From Larix kaempferi (taxonomy: Eukaryota > Streptophyta > Pinopsida > Pinales > Pinaceae): 64,000 nucleotides of DNA. Position numbers and translations under genes: made by a program. Under the pieces are notes generated by a model. The model was not told the origin of the DNA, searched no databases, and saw nothing but the letters and a program-made list of their open reading frames with translations. The stretch lies in the NCBI GenBank assembly GCA_027924585.1, contig BSBM01000762.1, positions 8,900,501 to 8,964,500 on the forward strand. Direction: 5' to 3'. Shown piece after piece: positions 21,701 to 30,947 of the stretch. Within the stretch, counting starts at the first letter, position 1; every line of letters starts with the position of its first letter.

Positions 21701-23008
21701 AGATACAAGGGTCATCTGGTGCTTCCCCAGAGCACAGATCTTCAACAGGTTGTCTTCTATGAACTCCATGCTTCTCCATCGGCAGGGCACTCTGGGTTCC
21801 TCAAAACGTATGAACGGGCACAACGTAACTTCTTTTGGCAAGGCATGAAAAGGACAATTCAACAGATGGTGGCCGAATGTAATACCTGCCAGTGCAATAA
21901 GGGTGAAACAACACTCCTTCCAGGATTACTCGAACCCTTGCCCATACCTACACGGATTTGGACAGATATTTCTATGGATTTCATAGAAGGGCTCCCTAAA
22001 TATGGCGGGAAGACAGTGATTCTCATTGTGGTTGATCGCCTCTCCAAATATAGTCATTTTTGTGCTCTCAACCATCCCTATACAGCCTCTTCAGTCGCTC
22101 AAATTTTCCTGGACCAGATCTTTCATCCTCATGGCATCCCTTCTTCCATTGTCTCGGATCGTGATGCGACTTTCACCAGTCATTTTTGTACTGAACTATT
22201 TCGCCACACTGGCACCAAACTGAAGATGAGTTCAGGGTATCACCCACAAACAGATGGTCAGACTGAAATTATCAATAAATGCTTGGAAACTTATCTTCGT
22301 TGCTTCACCTCTGAACAACAACATCAGTGAAAAAAGTGGCTCCCTCTCACTGAATGGTGGTACAATACCTCTTACCACATTGCTTCTAAAATGACCCCAT
22401 ATGAAGCAGTCTATGGTCAGGCACCTCTAGTTCTTCTTCCATACACCCCCACCAGTTCACCAATTCAGGAAGTTGACATGGTCCTTCGAAACCATGATCA
22501 GATTCTTCGCATTTTGCGGGACAATCTTCATATGGCAAGAAATCACATGAAGCAACAAGCTGATCAGCACCGTTTTGAGTGCACTTTTCAAGTCGGCGAT
22601 ATGGTTTTTCTTCATCTCCAGTCGTACAAGCAGTATTCCCTAAAACTCAAAGGACGTCATAATCTCGCTCCAAAGTTCTATGGGCCATATCAGATTCTTC
22701 AGAAGATTGGGTCCATTGCTTATAAATTGGAACTTCCTCCTTCTTCCCGCATTCATCCAGTCTTTCATGTCTCTTGTCTAAAGAAAGTTCTTGGCACCAA
22801 CATCAGTGGACAAACGATTTTACCCGAATTGGATAATGAAGGATCCATCCTTTTGGATCTGGAGGCCATCCTCAATCGACACACTCGTCAGCTTCACTCT
22901 CACTCTATCACAGAGGTCTTAATTCAATGGCACGGCATGCAACCAGAGGATGATACATGGGAACCACTCCTTCAGATTCAACAACAATTTCCACATCTAA
23001 AGCTTTGA
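18701..23008 (+). pseudogene. Reina-like gag-pol polyprotein with chromodomain, disrupted
   Basis: Gag begins at the ATG at 18701 (or 18731) and runs through LDFPRFNGTDPTGWIYRA, ALQWYRWY and the knuckle CYNCDEKFTRGHRC (~19485-19531). Protease has ILIDSGSTHNFID (~19760). RT includes VHKKDGSWRLCIDS and the intact catalytic motif FVDDILIY (~20760). RNase H has [14 protein letters not shown]. Integrase has the HHCC finger ending CNTC, then D (SMDFIEGLP), D (SDRDATF) and E (TDGQTEIIN), followed by the GPY motif (FYGPYQILQKIG). The chromodomain near the C-terminus reads EVLIQWHGMQPEDDTWEP. Stops occur in gag, RT and integrase, with frameshifts in a T-run near 21003-21009 and near 21630. The chromodomain normally directs integration to marked chromatin. 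Confidence 0.9.
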
Positions 23009-23024
23009 GGACAAAGCTTTTTTT

Positions 23025-23037
23025 AAGGGGGAGGGGA
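23025..23037 (+). other. Polypurine tract of the Reina-like element
   Basis: AAGGGGGAGGGGA stands immediately before the 3' LTR start TGTTAGG. Confidence 0.9.
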
Positions 23038-23412
23038 TGTTAGGAACCCATGTCTTTACTTTGTTAGTATATTGTTGTTGGACGCATATGCTTTGTAAGT
23101 CGTCCTGTAGCATTTGTTGATCAGTAGTTTATGTTATTGTTATTGGCGCATATGTTTTATAAGTCGCCCGTAGTATTGTTGATCCATAGTTTCTAGTGGC
23201 CCATGGTTTTGACCCATAGTATTGGCACCTAGACTTAGTATATAAGTGTGTGTTGAGACCTATGAAGGAACCATGAAGTTATTTGTATTGAGCTTGCTCA
23301 TAGGAGGTTGCCCCCTCGAAGTGGCCTGTGATCAATATAAAAGTGATTTTGAGTTCTGTCATTTCTGCTATTTCGCATATTTTTATTAATTAATTGTTGC
23401 AGGTGCATCACA
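23038..23412 (+). repeat. 3' LTR of the Reina-like element
   Basis: This is a 375-bp LTR starting TGTTAGGAACCC and ending GTGCATCACA. It has the same length as the 5' LTR and carries the same TATA box and internal duplication. Confidence 0.92.
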
Positions 23413-23418
23413 TCTGAA

Positions 23419-23698
23419 TGATATCAATCGTTACACCAAAACCTCGAGATGTTAGTGAAGGCCGCCCACTAGGATCTTAACATCCCACCACGCTCCGCAG
23501 TCCAGACTCTGGGCTGGATGTGCGCCCATAGGGTGGTGTCCCCTTTGTGTCGTACAAGCCCCGGACGAACACTGCAATGCCGACGTTGCCACCCACTTTG
23601 TGACTTGAACTTGGGTGGAGGCTCTCATACCAAATGATACGAACCGTTACACCAAAACCTCAAGATATTAGTGAAGGCCGCCCACTAGGATCTTAACA
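23419..23698 (-). mobile_element. 280-bp miniature LTR retrotransposon (TRIM/SMART class)
   Basis: Two 64-bp direct repeats (23419-23482 and 23635-23698) run TGATA..CTTAACA in plus orientation, which is TGTTAAG..TATCA on the minus strand. On the minus strand the first LTR is followed two bases later by TGGTATGAGAGC, one change from the tRNA-Met primer site. The second is preceded by the purine-rich GGTGGGA. The interior is only 152 bp and non-coding. All cis elements of an LTR retrotransposon are present at minimal size, so it must rely on proteins from other elements. No clear target duplication was found, and it lies 6 bp from the Reina 3' LTR. Confidence 0.85.
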
Positions 23699-24049
23699 AG
23701 AGCTTAACCAACATAAATCTTTTGTTTTCTTTTTTGTGTAACAAACATTCAATGGAATATGAAAATTTCCATTTGGAAGTTGTAAAGTTTCAAGCAACAA
23801 TTCTTATATGTACTAATTTAAATATATGTTTGATTTATTAATTGCTTTTGTTGCATTAATGTTCAATGCAATATGAAAAATTCCATTTAGAGGTTATAAG
23901 GTTTACGAAAGGCTTCTACATTGCAAGGGATTTGAAAAGAGTTATAACTTACTGAATGAGATTACAGGAACTAAGCACTCCAAGAAAACTCTAAACTAAG
24001 CACTTTGTAATAATGGAAACACTATCTCTAAACCTTGTATAGCGTATGC
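23699..24049. other. AT-rich CACTA-2 interior, nothing recognised
   Basis: Two related AT-rich stretches (about 23735-23790 and 23855-23905, both containing ATTCAATGGAATATG/GTTCAATGCAATATG and TCCATTT) suggest an old small duplication. No coding motif is seen. Confidence 0.4.
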
Positions 24050-24125
24050 CTTGTAAATTGCATCCTGCCAGCTTACGGAATTGAACCTGCATGCGACGAA
24101 ATCCATTACCCAACCACTAGGTTTC
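24050..24125 (-). repeat. Possible tRNA-derived SINE head
   Basis: On the minus strand the sequence has CTAGTGGTTGG and, about 30 bases later, GGTTCAATTCC. This resembles RNA polymerase III A and B boxes at tRNA spacing. No SINE body or poly-A/T tail could be defined, so it may be an old fragment. Confidence 0.35.
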
Positions 24126-24559
24126 ATAGTAAAGACTATAAAGCTGAAAATATCTGAAAAATCATATCTGCGGCGGTGGTGGTCTGGCAACATGAGGATT
24201 TGGATGGGCTGACTGGATGCTGCTGTACCGTTCCCGACAGAAGTGTGAATTGCATTAATGCACTGATTGCTAATCCGTTAACCATTCTATTACCTTTAGC
24301 CGGAAGGAATGATTTACTTTATTTTACCTACTGCTACTCATTTACCACCTCACACATTCCCATGGAGATCCACCTTTTGTGGAGTTTGTTTTAACAACCA
24401 CTAATCAGGTTTGCACATTGCCAGATCGACCGAATTGAAACAATCAATGGTCTTCTTTTCTCTTGGTGGAGCTCATCTCTTTTTTACCACATTGAAAATA
24501 AGGCTCATCTATTCATCATCTCTTGGCATTCTGGTCATCGTGAGAATTGGAAACCACTA

Positions 24560-25605
24560 GGGCATTTCTCTTTGATGTGCGCCTGCTTGCTTCCCAATGA
24601 TGTGATCAATGCCATATCTAGAATGTTTATTGGTCAACTGGGAGAGTTGGAACTGGCAGGAGCATTCATAGCCAGCATGGGAATTCAAGGATTGGCTTAT
24701 GGAATTATGGTTAGCATCTATATTACTATCTCTTGTTTCATCTACTCAATTTAATTGTAGTTGTGAAAATTAGTCTGAGTTGTGTGTTTTCGTTCTACTC
24801 TTTTGTTGCAGCTTGGAATGTAGAGCGCACTGTAGACTATGTGTGGATAAGCATATGGTGCTAAACAATACAGTATGCTTGGAGTCATTTTCCAGAAGTC
24901 GATGATAATAATGACTGCAACTACATTAATTATATTTGTCCTCTATTTTTCAACAAATCCTGCATTAGTGGCCATTAGGAAGAGTAAAGAAATCTCTACT
25001 GCTGGAGATGTTTACTCAAGAGGCCTTATTACTTAGTTATTTGCATTTTCCATCTATTGTCTGATGCAGAGGTTTTTGCAAGCTGAGAGCATAGTGTCCC
25101 CTCTCGCTTATATTTCTGTTGGCACATTTCTACTCCACATTTTGTTCACTTGGGTGGGAGTAGACAAGCTAGGAATCGACCTACTAGGGGTAGCCTTAAT
25201 ACTGAGTCTGTCTTGGTGGATTCTGGTCATTTCTATTGCTTTATATATAATCTACGGCCCATCTTACATGCATACATGGACTAGCTTCACCTTAATGGAC
25301 TTCACAGGACTATGGTCCTACTTCAAGTTAACTATAGCTTCGGCTTTTATGCTAGCGTATGTCCTTTATACTTGTTGCAGATATATCTAATACAGATTAT
25401 CTAAACTATGTCTGCAATGGATTAGCCATGGATTATCTTTGAAATTTTTGATAGTTGCTTAAATTGTTTTGACAAGCTTTCTTCTGTGTTGTTTTGTTCT
25501 TCGATGTCACTGTACAGTCTCGAAATATGGTACAGTCAAGGACTGGTGCTTATCTCCGGTTTGCTACCAAACTCAGAGGTGGCGCTAGATTCTATTCCTA
25601 TTTGG
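24560..25605 (+). pseudogene. Captured MATE/DETOXIFICATION transporter fragment (TT12/DTX40-41 type)
   Basis: Three exon-like blocks occur in order. Block 1 (to 24709) has MFIGQLGELELAGAFIASMG and GIQGLAYGIM, with a GT donor at 24710. Block 2 starts after an AG at 24812 and runs LGM.SAL.TMCG.AYGAKQY, then LMQRFLQAESIVSPLAY, LSLSWWILV and FTGLWSYFKLTIASAFML. Block 3 starts after an AG at 25518 and reads LEIWYSQGLVLISGLLPN. These are hallmark sequences of plant MATE antiporters of the TT12/DTX group, which load flavonoids or other metabolites into the vacuole in exchange for protons. Stops replace Ala/Gln/Gln in block 2, another follows GLIT, and the first transmembrane part and the C-terminal third are missing. 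Preserved intron borders argue for capture from genomic DNA, not a processed copy. Confidence 0.88.
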
Positions 25606-26410
25606 TATGTCATGGGAAATCTTCAAGGGATCATTGAAGATCAAAGAGTTTCAAGAGGAGAGTTTATGAATGATCAAGTTTGTTAATTATCAAGCTCGGT
25701 TGGGGACAAGATTGTATTAAAGAGTAGCCATAAGTATACTGGGCCATTGTTTTGCTTTTATTTTCTTTGACAAAGCAAGCCTCAAGATCCTTTTTTGACA
25801 AAGCAAACCTTGAGATCCAATGTTCCTGAGGTTCTCTTTGAGGACAGTTCGAGGGTCTTTTCAATTTGAGGACAATTTGAAGGTAGTTTGAGTGCCTGCC
25901 TCCTCCAAAATCTGAGACTCGTGAGCTAGAATCAACTCGGTCTCTACCCTTAGCATGTACCCCATTGAAGAAAAACCAGTAGCCCTAGCAAAATCACTAC
26001 GGTAACACATGAAGTGTGTAAGGAAATAGCAGTGTCAACCAAGAATCAAATGCCCGCGGTAACCTCCTTTTATTTATGCTTCCGGTTCAAACCTTGGCTA
26101 GGTCATTCTTTTTTTTAGAGATCGGGTAGAAAATATTTTCCTCTATACCATACTCTCACCTTCAAATCTTCTTGGTGCTTTTACTATCTATACCCGCAGT
26201 CGTTTTGATCTTCAGTTTAATTGTTCAATTGCTTTTTTCTGGTTAGTTGTATTCCCAAAAACTATTTTGTGAGCCATCTAATTGCTGCAAGCTGCGTTCT
26301 GTACTTTAGAATTGCTTTGTTATGTGATGTTACTAATGTGCTTTGGTCAAACTCTTTAATAATGTTTTGAACCTTAATCTTGACATGTTCTTGTTGGTAT
26401 TGAATTGCAG
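25606..26410. other. CACTA-2 interior between captured fragments
   Basis: No domain is recognised. A near-repeat TTTGACAAAGCAA..CCT..GAGATCC occurs twice (about 25766-25820). The end of the stretch (from about 26230), up to the AG at 26409-26410, reads like the intron that preceded the ATP synthase exon in its source gene. Confidence 0.4.
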
Positions 26411-26525
26411 GGATTACTGTGAAGAAGAATGTTTTTCTTACGGTTACCTCTGACAAAGGTCTTTCTGGTGGTATCAACTACACATCTGTGAAGATAAGCA
26501 AGACATTTGCGAAGGTTAAATCAGG
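26411..26525 (+). pseudogene. Captured exon of mitochondrial ATP synthase gamma subunit
   Basis: Between an AG acceptor (..TTGCAG before 26411) and a GT donor (GGTAACTTC) the frame reads VKKNVFLTVTSDKGLSGGIN, then YTSVKISKTFAKVK. This is the conserved block of the F1 gamma subunit around S-D-R/K-G-L-C-G-G-I/L-N, where the usual Cys is Ser here. In the enzyme, gamma forms the rotating shaft in the F1 head. The spacing of residues fits the plant mitochondrial form better than the plastid form. Only this exon is recognised, with flanking intron-like DNA. Confidence 0.8.
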
Positions 26526-27988
26526 TAACTTCACAAAACTGTCATTGTCTTCACAAAGTTTATTGGTCTTATGGATTTCATTCATAGCTTTTGGTAGCAT
26601 AACTTTAATCCCATATAAACTAATTTATTCTTATAGTGACATTATTGTAATTTATTTAGGCAGTTGGCATATCAAATCTAACTAAAAAGAACACAATATG
26701 CTAATTCTCTGGAACAAAACACACTACATATCACCTTTTTCCTAAACTCATTGCTGCTCCCTAATACTGCTGTCAATTCGGCCTGTAGACATTAATTTAG
26801 AGTCCTTTTTTGCGAAAGAACAACCTACCAACAATTACTTCACTGCTAATGATCTGTGAATTCAACATTAACTATTGAAAACCTGTTAGTATGACAGTAA
26901 TACACCTAACCAACAGTCTCTCCTTCGAAGTAAATTTCTGTCTGAAAATATGTTTGGATCAATCTTTCTCCATCCAAGTCCACCCGACACCAAACAACAC
27001 TTAGTCTCACAAAGCTTAAAGGACCACTTCTATGTCAAGTGTCAAGGTCAGCAAGATATGTTATATTTTTCAAATTATAAACAATATTAGAATAAGCTTT
27101 TCTTCAACATTGTTTCAAGTTCTAAATCTATAATAGAAACCATAAATGACGTAAAAAATTAGCCATTTATGGTTATTGATATAGATTTATAACTTGAACC
27201 AGGGTTGAAGAAGAGGACATAAATTCGTTCATGGGTACATCCAAAGCCATTGCACACCATGATACTAAACACATTACTACTATGCAACGGCTTACAAAAT
27301 GTAAATATTTTGGCTTCTAACAGTGCATATAGCTTGACTAAATTATCCACATTAGGAATAAACGATGCAGCTAGAGACAATGAAATAAAATTGAATAAAT
27401 AATTTGGAATCCTCTCATGTGTTGCATAATTATACACATACATACATGCTAAGGTTAGAATGCAACGCTCTTTTATAAAGAGAATGCATGGTTAGAGAAG
27501 AGTGCACAATGTGTAGGACTTACTTTGACAAGTTTGAAGAGTATCCCAAGGTCAAATTTGCATGTTTAGGATGGAGGTGGGTCATTATTTTCTATAAGTG
27601 CATCTTTAAAATCCAAGTCTTCTTTGTTTTATACATGTATATGTAGTGACTACTATATTATGTATGTAACTAGAGTGCTTGCACTAAGGGATTAGTAAGG
27701 GCCAAGCCATGAAAACAATAGTATAATAACAGATAATAAGCTTTGGAAACAAAGAAGTATTAATTATTGTCATAAATTACTTGAGAGGACTAAGATTTTC
27801 ATGTTAAAATTGGTTGATTTTGAACCATTTTGGGGGCTTTTAGGGTTATGGAATATGCAAAGGGGCATATGGAGGAAATAGTAGAAGATTTGTTTGTGGA
27901 TATTTGGCATAAATGGTGAGAGTATATGGATAATAGTCTTTGTGCAGTTTAGGCTTAGAGCATACGTTATAATGAAATCTATTGCAGG
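26526..27988. other. Intron-like AT-rich DNA inside CACTA-2
   Basis: No coding motif is seen. The left part may be the intron following the ATP synthase gamma exon. The right end (..TTGCAG at 27983-27988) is the acceptor of the duplicated NAT10 exon. The junction between the two captured pieces lies somewhere within. Confidence 0.4.
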
Positions 27989-28935
27989 TATTCAAACATT
28001 TTTGTCATTGCACCAAGTCCAGAAAACTTGAAACCATTCTTTCAGTTCATTTTCAAAGGGTTTGATGCATTGGAATACAAGGTCTATAGTATTGATCTGT
28101 TGAATGGAATTCAACTTTTAAGTTTAATTTTGTGTATTCACTTATTTGATCATGTTCTTTCATTTCTTATTTCAACCATGTAGAAGTAAAACTCTTTCTA
28201 CCATGTTTTATCTGAAAGGTGATGAGGGATTATCCGAGGCAGAAAAGGACCTAAAAAGTCTAAAAGAGAAGGTTCATGTTGATCAGCTAGTGGGGCCATT
28301 GATTAGGAAATGTCATACATTGGATAAGGTGATGAATATCTTATCCTTGAAAACATTTCTTCAGTTCCTTAACTAGCTATACACTTTTCTCATATCTCTC
28401 AATAAACCTATTGGTTTGTAATTTAAGGTTAGAGAGAAATATGTGACATGAGAATTCTCATTGTGTTCTTTGACTAGTATAAACTAACGTGCTGGATTGT
28501 GAAGGGAAAAGATGTGATTAGTTTTCTTGATGCAATATTGGAAAAGACATTGAGAATCACTGTTGCCTTAACTACTTCCCGGGGACGGGGCAAATCTACT
28601 GCCTTGGGTCTTGCTATTGCTAGGGCTATTGCTGCAGGGTCTATTCTATGTTTTTGAAACTTTTGATATGAAATTCATCTTTATGAGTATAAGCTAGGTT
28701 GATATGTATTATATAATGACATCTCTTGTAGGTATTCAAACATTTTTGTCACTGCACCAAGTCGAGAAAACTTGAAACCATTATTTCAGTTCATTTTCAA
28801 TGGGTTTGATGCATTGGAATACAAGGTCTGTAGTAATGATATGTTGAATGAAATTTAACTTTTAATTTTAATTTTGTGTATTCACTTACTTGATCATGAT
28901 CTTTCATTTCTTATTTCAACCATGTAGAAGTAAAA
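27989..28935 (+). pseudogene. NAT10: Captured fragment of RNA cytidine acetyltransferase NAT10, exon duplicated
   Basis: Exon blocks match the N-terminal/helicase part of NAT10 (Kre33/TmcA family), the nucleolar enzyme that acetylates cytidines in 18S rRNA and tRNAs. Block 1 (about 28200-28338) reads DEGLSEAEKDLKSLKEKV and LVGPLIRKCHTLDK. Block 2 (about 28504-28637) reads VISFLDAILEKTLRITVAL and the Walker A region SRGRGKSTALGLAIARAIAA. Block 3 (28731-28827) reads YSNIFVTAPSRENLKPLF and NGFDALEYK. A second copy of block 3 with its following intron stands out of order at 27989-28195, before block 1. The borders carry AG/GT signals. Everything downstream (acetyltransferase domain) is missing. 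Confidence 0.88.
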
Positions 28936-29503
28936 CCAGAGAGGATGCATTTTTCTGACATTTATAGTTTCCCTTCAGAGGCTACGATTTCCATTGGATA
29001 AATTTTGTATAAAAAATCATTTTGGTTGTTTTTATAGATTCTAATATGAAATGATATTCAAGTCAGCTCTGTACATTACTGAGAGAAGCTATATTATCTG
29101 GCGTTTGGTTATAGGAACATACAAGTGGAGATTGAGCTTGGGGTGAGACTTTATGCTTTTTTCCCATTAGTTTCAGTGTTGCCTGCATAGAGAGCAGCAG
29201 GAACTTTATTGAAACAAATCCAAGTAAGGATAATGGGAGGAAATGCAGATTCCCAAGTTCAGGAAAAGACAATTGTGATTCTTGATTTGGTACCGCTCAC
29301 AGAAAAATTTGACAATACAACTGCATTCTTGATTTTTGAGAGATTTTGGCAAAAGAAGGTTATTATTAACATGACCATTTTTGGTGACTATTGGATAATA
29401 TTTGTTTCTTACCTAGGTATGTGACCATTTTCAAGAATTTGGCAAGATGGTGTTAACTGTTGAAAATTTTATTCTCATATCAATCCATAAAGAATTATAT
29501 TTA
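28936..29503. other. CACTA-2 interior right of the NAT10 fragment
   Basis: No recognisable coding sequence. The 71-codon frame at 29209-29424 (..NADSQVQEKTIVILDLV..) shows no family motif. Confidence 0.35.
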
Positions 29504-29575
29504 AGGGTACGAGCTCAATGGTATATCACCTGCCTTATAGGCAGGAGGTTGGTGGTTTGATTCCTCCATGCCCTA
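29504..29575 (+). tRNA. tRNA-Ile(UAU)-like sequence, probably a pseudo-tRNA
   Basis: The 72-base stretch folds as a cloverleaf. The acceptor arm AGGGTAC/ATGCCCT has one mismatch and one G-U pair. The anticodon stem CCTGC/GCAGG is perfect, around the loop CTTATAG with anticodon TAT. The T arm is GGTGG-TTTGATT-CCTCC with one mismatch. The D stem is damaged (GCTC lacks its partner). The A and B boxes of a polymerase III promoter (GAGCTCAATGG and GGTTTGATTCC) are close to consensus. It lies within the right subterminal part of CACTA-2, so it may be a carried-along pseudogene or a SINE head. Confidence 0.5.
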
Positions 29576-29643
29576 TATATATTCTGAAACCACTAAAAAG
29601 AGATAAATGACTAAAAAAAGACCAAAATTTGCATATAAACGAC

Positions 29644-29949
29644 CACCAGTACAACATGAGAGATAAGTGACCAAAAAAATGACCAAAATATGCATACAAA
29701 TGACCACTTTTGAGTTGGCGATCTCTCGTAGCAAATTAGCCGTCATTTATCACGTGAAAAAAAATGTGGTCATTAATTGTGACAATTAATGACCAAATAT
29801 ATGACCACAAGATAAGTTATAAATGACCAAGCTAAATATGACTACATTTTTGGTCGCGTGATATATGGCCACTAATTTGCTACCAGTGGTCATTTATATG
29901 CGGATTTTGGTTGTATTTTTGGTCACTTATCTCTCATTTTGTACTAGTG
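29644..29949. repeat. Right end of CACTA-2: long foldback made of two facing TIR copies
   Basis: A second TIR-like copy in left-end orientation (CACCAGTACAACATGAGAG at 29644) faces the true right TIR (29920-29949). The sequence between them pairs as imperfect arms of roughly 130 bp, for example ATGCATACAAATGACCAC against GTGGTCATTTATATGCGGAT, and GTAGCAAATTAGCCGTC against GCCACTAATTTGCTACC. A further partial copy starts near 29594. The foldback is CACTA-like at both ends, but no separate target duplication was found at 29644. Confidence 0.8.
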
Positions 29950-29952
29950 GCA

Positions 29953-30940
29953 GCACGACTGGAAATATCTCTAAAAAGCATCCCAGGACTTATTACGAGC
30001 ACACAGCTCAACCTCTCGGATCTCCAGGACTGATTACATGTGAATAGACAATACCTTTAAAGAGCATCCCAGGAACATTTATGTGCCACAGCACGACCGG
30101 AAAGATCTCTAAAGAGCATCCCAGGACTTATTACGAGCACACAGCTCAACCTATCGGATCTCTAGGACTGATTACATGTCTCCATAGTAATACCTCATCC
30201 CAGGACTGATTACAAGCACATCACTCAACCTATCGGATCTCTGAGGACTGATTACACACTACATAGCAATACCTCATCCTAGGACTGATTACGAGCACAC
30301 ACCTCAACCTATCAGATTTCTGAGGACTGATTACATGTTATTTGCACAACCTGCCACATATCATCTCTGACCTCCAAGTATCAACCTGATACTCATGATC
30401 TAACTGATCATCATCGCATGAAGAATCATCCTGATGCTCATGATCATACTAATCATACAATGCATCCACCTGATGCATACCAAGTATCTACCTGATACAT
30501 ATCACCATACATGATCCACCTGATCATACAATGTACCTACCTGATACTACATAGATACATGATCCACACAATGTATCCACCTGATATATATCAACATACA
30601 TGATCTACCTGATCATAGACAGTATCCACCTGATACATATATAGATACATGGTCCAAGCATCCAACATGATGCATATACAAATACATATAAATTATCCAA
30701 CTGATCCATGATGCGTACATACATATACATATAAATGATCCAACTGATCATATCCAGCATCCAACATGATGTGTACATACATATACATATAGATCATCCA
30801 ATTGATCATATCCAGCATTGTCCTGATGCATATATAGAGCAGTAACTGGAGCATCGTCCTGATGCTCATCATCCAGCGCTTACATCCACAGCCATGTGAA
30901 GGATCCTCCTTCCAACATTCTTGGAATGGCTTCAGCAAAT
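29953..30940 (-). repeat. Tandem-repeat region in the copia 3' part
   Basis: Two arrays follow CACTA-2. At 29953-30350 several copies of a unit carry GCATCCCAGGACTTATTACGA, CACAGCTCAACCTATCGGAT and AGGACTGATTACATG. At 30360-30830 there are repeats of TGATCCACCTGATCATA and CCTGATACATATC type. No coding sequence is seen until the RNase H fragment. Confidence 0.75.
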
Positions 30941-30947
30941 GTCTCCA

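Larger units (their letters stand above)
17309..23412 (+). mobile_element. Reina-like Ty3/gypsy chromovirus in CACTA-2
   Basis: Two 375-bp LTRs (17309-17683 and 23038-23412) frame an internal region with a tRNA-Met-type primer site, gag with zinc knuckle, protease, RT, RNase H, integrase and a C-terminal chromodomain, all on the plus strand, and a polypurine tract. Short LTRs, ~6.1 kb total and the chromodomain fit the Reina group of plant chromoviruses. Whole-length pol can be followed but has several stops and two frameshifts. I counted about 14 differences between the LTRs by eye. No matching target duplication was found (AGAAC on the left, TCTGA on the right). Confidence 0.9.
13718..29949. 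mobile_element. CACTA-2: gene-capturing CACTA transposon (TSD GCA)
   Basis: The ends are a perfect 30-bp terminal inverted repeat starting CACTAGTACAAAATGAG (13718-13747 and 29920-29949), flanked by GCA on both sides (13715-13717 and 29950-29952). Short TGACCAA/TTGGTCA motifs crowd both subterminal regions. Excising the element yields TGTGCTGCAGCACGAC, matching the copia repeat copy at about 30090. No transposase reading was found inside. Instead it carries fragments of at least four plant genes (SAUR, MATE transporter, ATP synthase gamma, NAT10), plus a Reina chromovirus and a miniature LTR element. It therefore looks non-autonomous and would need a transposase in trans. Without the Reina insertion it would be about 10 kb. 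Confidence 0.88.

Noticed and set aside
17304-23417. Target duplication of the Reina-like element
   Set aside because: Flanks AGAAC and TCTGA do not match. The terminal TG of the 5' LTR is also mutated, so the border may have decayed.
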